Assembly (NCBI GenBank): GCA_947683625.1
Contig: CANTUR010000069.1
Coordinates: 3,038,001 to 3,102,000 of the forward strand
From: Mallotus nudiflorus
Lineage: Eukaryota > Streptophyta > Magnoliopsida > Malpighiales > Euphorbiaceae
DNA: 64,000 bases
Direction of reading: 5' to 3'
Under the pieces are notes generated by a model that worked only from the letters and a program-made list of their open reading frames with translations, had not been told where the DNA came from and searched no databases. Each line of letters starts with the position of its first letter. The stretch's first letter is position 1. Shown here one piece after another: positions 61,760 through 64,000 of this stretch. The translations under genes and the position numbers were made by a program.

Positions 61760-62747
61760 TATTTAAAAAAAATGCCATTTACTATTTTTTATAAAAGCAA
61801 GTAGGATGTTAAGTTTACATGCAAAGCAAATGTTAAAATGTTCATGCAACAATGGCGCGTGTTGTATAGCATATCCTCAATGTAGCAAACATAGTACACC
61901 GACTGCAGCGTCTTTTGAGATCCTCCAATTCATTTGTAAAGTTAATGAGATAATTATAAATTAAATACATGGTAATAATTGTTTTGCTTCTAACAATTTT
62001 ATTTTTATCAAAAAAAAAAATTTCTTATCATGGTAGTATATATAAATTAAATACAATTATTGACAATAACAATTGTTTTGCTCTTTAACAAGTACAAGCA
62101 CAAAAATTATGATCAATAATTGTTATTTTATATTCTTTTTTTTTTTTTTTTTTTGAATTGCTTTTTTCATGGAGTTCTTAATCTTTTACAGGATTTTGAT
62201 GGTTATTCTTTGTGGAGTTTAAAGTTCACCATTGCAAAAATTTTATTGATATTCCTACAATTAGACTAAATTAAAGATCATAGAGTCAATTTATGCCTAA
62301 TCAACGCGATAAAGCATAGCATAAACAATTGTCGAGTACATCATCAAATTACAAATCAAAATAGCTCTGTGAATAAGATTAAGTGAGAGTTTATTTTGAT
62401 ACTTATTGATTGTACTTTATTCATATTTTTTGTATCAATATATATTTTTAATTTTTAATGAATGAAAAATTCATCTTGCCTCTGAAAAAGCAATGTTAGT
62501 TAAAACAATGTTATAATAAGGAAAAAATATAATATAAATAATAAACACGAAGGAGAATACAAAAGAAAAAAAATAGTAAAACACAAAAGGATAACAATAT
62601 TTGTAACCCTAAAAATTGTATTGTTTTTATAATTAAGTCCTAAATGCTTAATTTTTAATAATTAAGTTCTATAAGTTTTAAAAAGTTTTTCTATTAGTTA
62701 AACCAATTTTCCGTTTGTCAACAATTAAAATTAAACTTTTTTTTAAC

Positions 62748-63425
62748 ACTTTAGTCCTAAAACTTGAAAATTTGTTCTATTTTAAATAAATAAGTTTATT
62801 TTTATTTACAACTTATTATATTATTAAATTTTCATAATAATTGCATTTACTCAGTAAAAATAATATCAAAAAATTAAAAATATTTCTTTCTTAAATTATT
62901 AATTTCAATAACAATGACAAATAAAATTAATCAAGTGACAAATAAAATTAATCAAGTATTATATTAATAATTTAAAATAAATAATTTTAATTAATATATT
63001 ATATACGAATAATTTTTTTTATATTTACATAAATTCAATTAGTTTTGTCAACATTATAGTTTGTGTTAGATTTTAAATATCTATTGAATTTAGTTGTCTA
63101 TTTTAAATTCTATTGAGTTTAAACATTTTTTAAAATATAACACAAATTATAACATTGTCAAAATTGATTGAATTTTATCCATATAAAAATTTTATTCATT
63201 TATGATATATTAATTAAAACTATATATTTAAGAAATTTAATTAATTTTATTTAATGTTGCTTATTAAACTAGTAATTTAAGAAAAAAATATTTTAAATTT
63301 TTTTGTATTATTTTTACTGAGTAAATACAGTTATTATGAAATTTTAATAATATAATAAATTATAAATAAAAATAAAATTGTTTATTTAAAATATAAAAAT
63401 TTTCAAGTATACCTAAAATTAGCCT
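62748..63425. mobile_element. Foldback element, about 680 bp
   Basis: The left arm (about 62748-63105) and right arm (about 63112-63425) are imperfect reverse complements. For example, TTTACTCAGTAAAAATAATA at 62848 pairs with the reversed text near 63320. GACAAATAAAATTAATCAAG is duplicated at about 62918 and 62937 in the left arm. No coding sequence. Ends are approximate and no target duplication was confirmed. Confidence 0.65.
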
Positions 63426-63778
63426 GATGTTGTTGTTTTTTTTAATTTTGTATTTGTTTTTAATATAATTACTTTGTAATTATTTGGTAAAATAAAATTA
63501 TTTTTTTCAAAGGAGTAAAATAAATTTAATTTTGTAGTTATTTTTTAAGGACTATTGTAAATAAATACAGTTTGCATTTTTTAGGATTATTTTTAATTGT
63601 AGTTATCAATGTATTTATTAAAATTTGTAATTATATTTAATGTAATTTTTTAATTTTTATTTATTTGTGAAAAATTATTTTTACATTATTTAAATTAAAA
63701 ATATATATAATTTTTATTTATCTTTTTAATTATATATAATTAATTTTATATAGTAGACAAATTATTGGCAAATAAATA
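63426..63778. other. AT-rich DNA, no gene
   Basis: Very AT-rich sequence with T runs between the foldback element and the LTR-element edge. Nothing further was seen. Confidence 0.4.
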
Positions 63779-64000
63779 ATTGCCTAGTGTAAACGACGAC
63801 GGGGTTTAGCGCGCTCAAGATTTTAGCAACCGTGACATTGTTTGAGCTCAGGACTTTAGAGAACACACTAACCATTTCACAAAGGCATGATGTGAAGATG
63901 AGGAGTCGCCACCTAGGGTAATAACTGTGACAAATCAAAAATAGTGGTACTCGATTTCCTAAAAGAAAGCTAGCACCACAATCAAGAGATTCTGGATATA
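63779..64000 (-). mobile_element. Edge of an LTR retrotransposon with tRNA-Arg primer site
   Basis: Composition changes abruptly at 63779 to GC-richer text. The sequence GGAGTCGCCA at 63902-63911 reads TGGCGACTCC on the minus strand, an exact complement of the tRNA-Arg(ACG) 3' end with CCA. Sequence above 63912 would be the end of an LTR and sequence below it the start of the internal region, truncated at 63779. Tat/Ogre-type elements are remembered as using tRNA-Arg primers; the family call is tentative. Confidence 0.5.

Overview
The window is plant nuclear DNA, most likely from a dicot. It is strongly AT-rich, and the two intact genes have short GT-AG introns and plant-type protein sequences. 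Nearly everything else is transposable-element (TE) debris. There are no operons, ribosome binding sites, CRISPR arrays or other prokaryotic features.

Two host genes look intact, both on the minus strand. A beta-tubulin gene (CDS 3750-5926, three coding exons, 448 aa) has a short leader intron and a TATA box. A nascent polypeptide-associated complex beta subunit gene (NAC-beta/BTF3; CDS 53402-54653, five coding exons, 160 aa) has a 1.15-kb leader intron and a telo-box in its 5' region. Both are housekeeping genes: the cytoskeleton, and ribosome-associated protein biogenesis.

Layout. 1-3.5 kb: unclassified repeat-like DNA with a solo LTR. 3.7-6.2 kb: beta-tubulin. 6.3-8.9 kb: a long foldback element with a solo LTR nested in one arm. 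10.4-12.1 kb: a LINE-type insertion carrying only an ORF1-like gene. 12.3-15.6 kb: degenerate repeats and a dead hAT transposase. 16.3-27.8 kb: remnants of LTR elements with tRNA-Arg-like primer sites, and a purine-rich degenerate array. 27.8-31.9 kb: a complete gag-only LTR retrotransposon with a perfect target-site duplication (TSD). 32.4-39.0 kb: a Ty1/copia element with both LTRs; its 3' LTR is split by a 1.4-kb Mutator-like element. 39.9-51.2 kb: a Helitron whose helicase is broken in two, with LTR material including an Athila-like Ty3/gypsy element (41.3-48.0 kb) between the halves. 51.2-52.6 and 56.8-62.6 kb: two direct copies of a segment that appears to hold exons of a Helitron RPA-like gene, on either side of NAC-beta. 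57.6-61.0 kb: a 3.3-kb solo LTR nested in a foldback element. 61.3-63.4 kb: further palindromic elements. 63.8-64 kb: the edge of another LTR element.

I found no convincing new gene system. The most informative structures are the insertions whose boundaries can be read from TSDs and from an empty-site paralogue inside the window, the ORF1-only LINE, the gag-only retrotransposon with an expandable TTGAC (W-box-like) array in its LTRs, and the pair of RPA-like repeats flanking NAC-beta. All similarity calls rest on reading the sequence and on remembered family motifs; no search was run.
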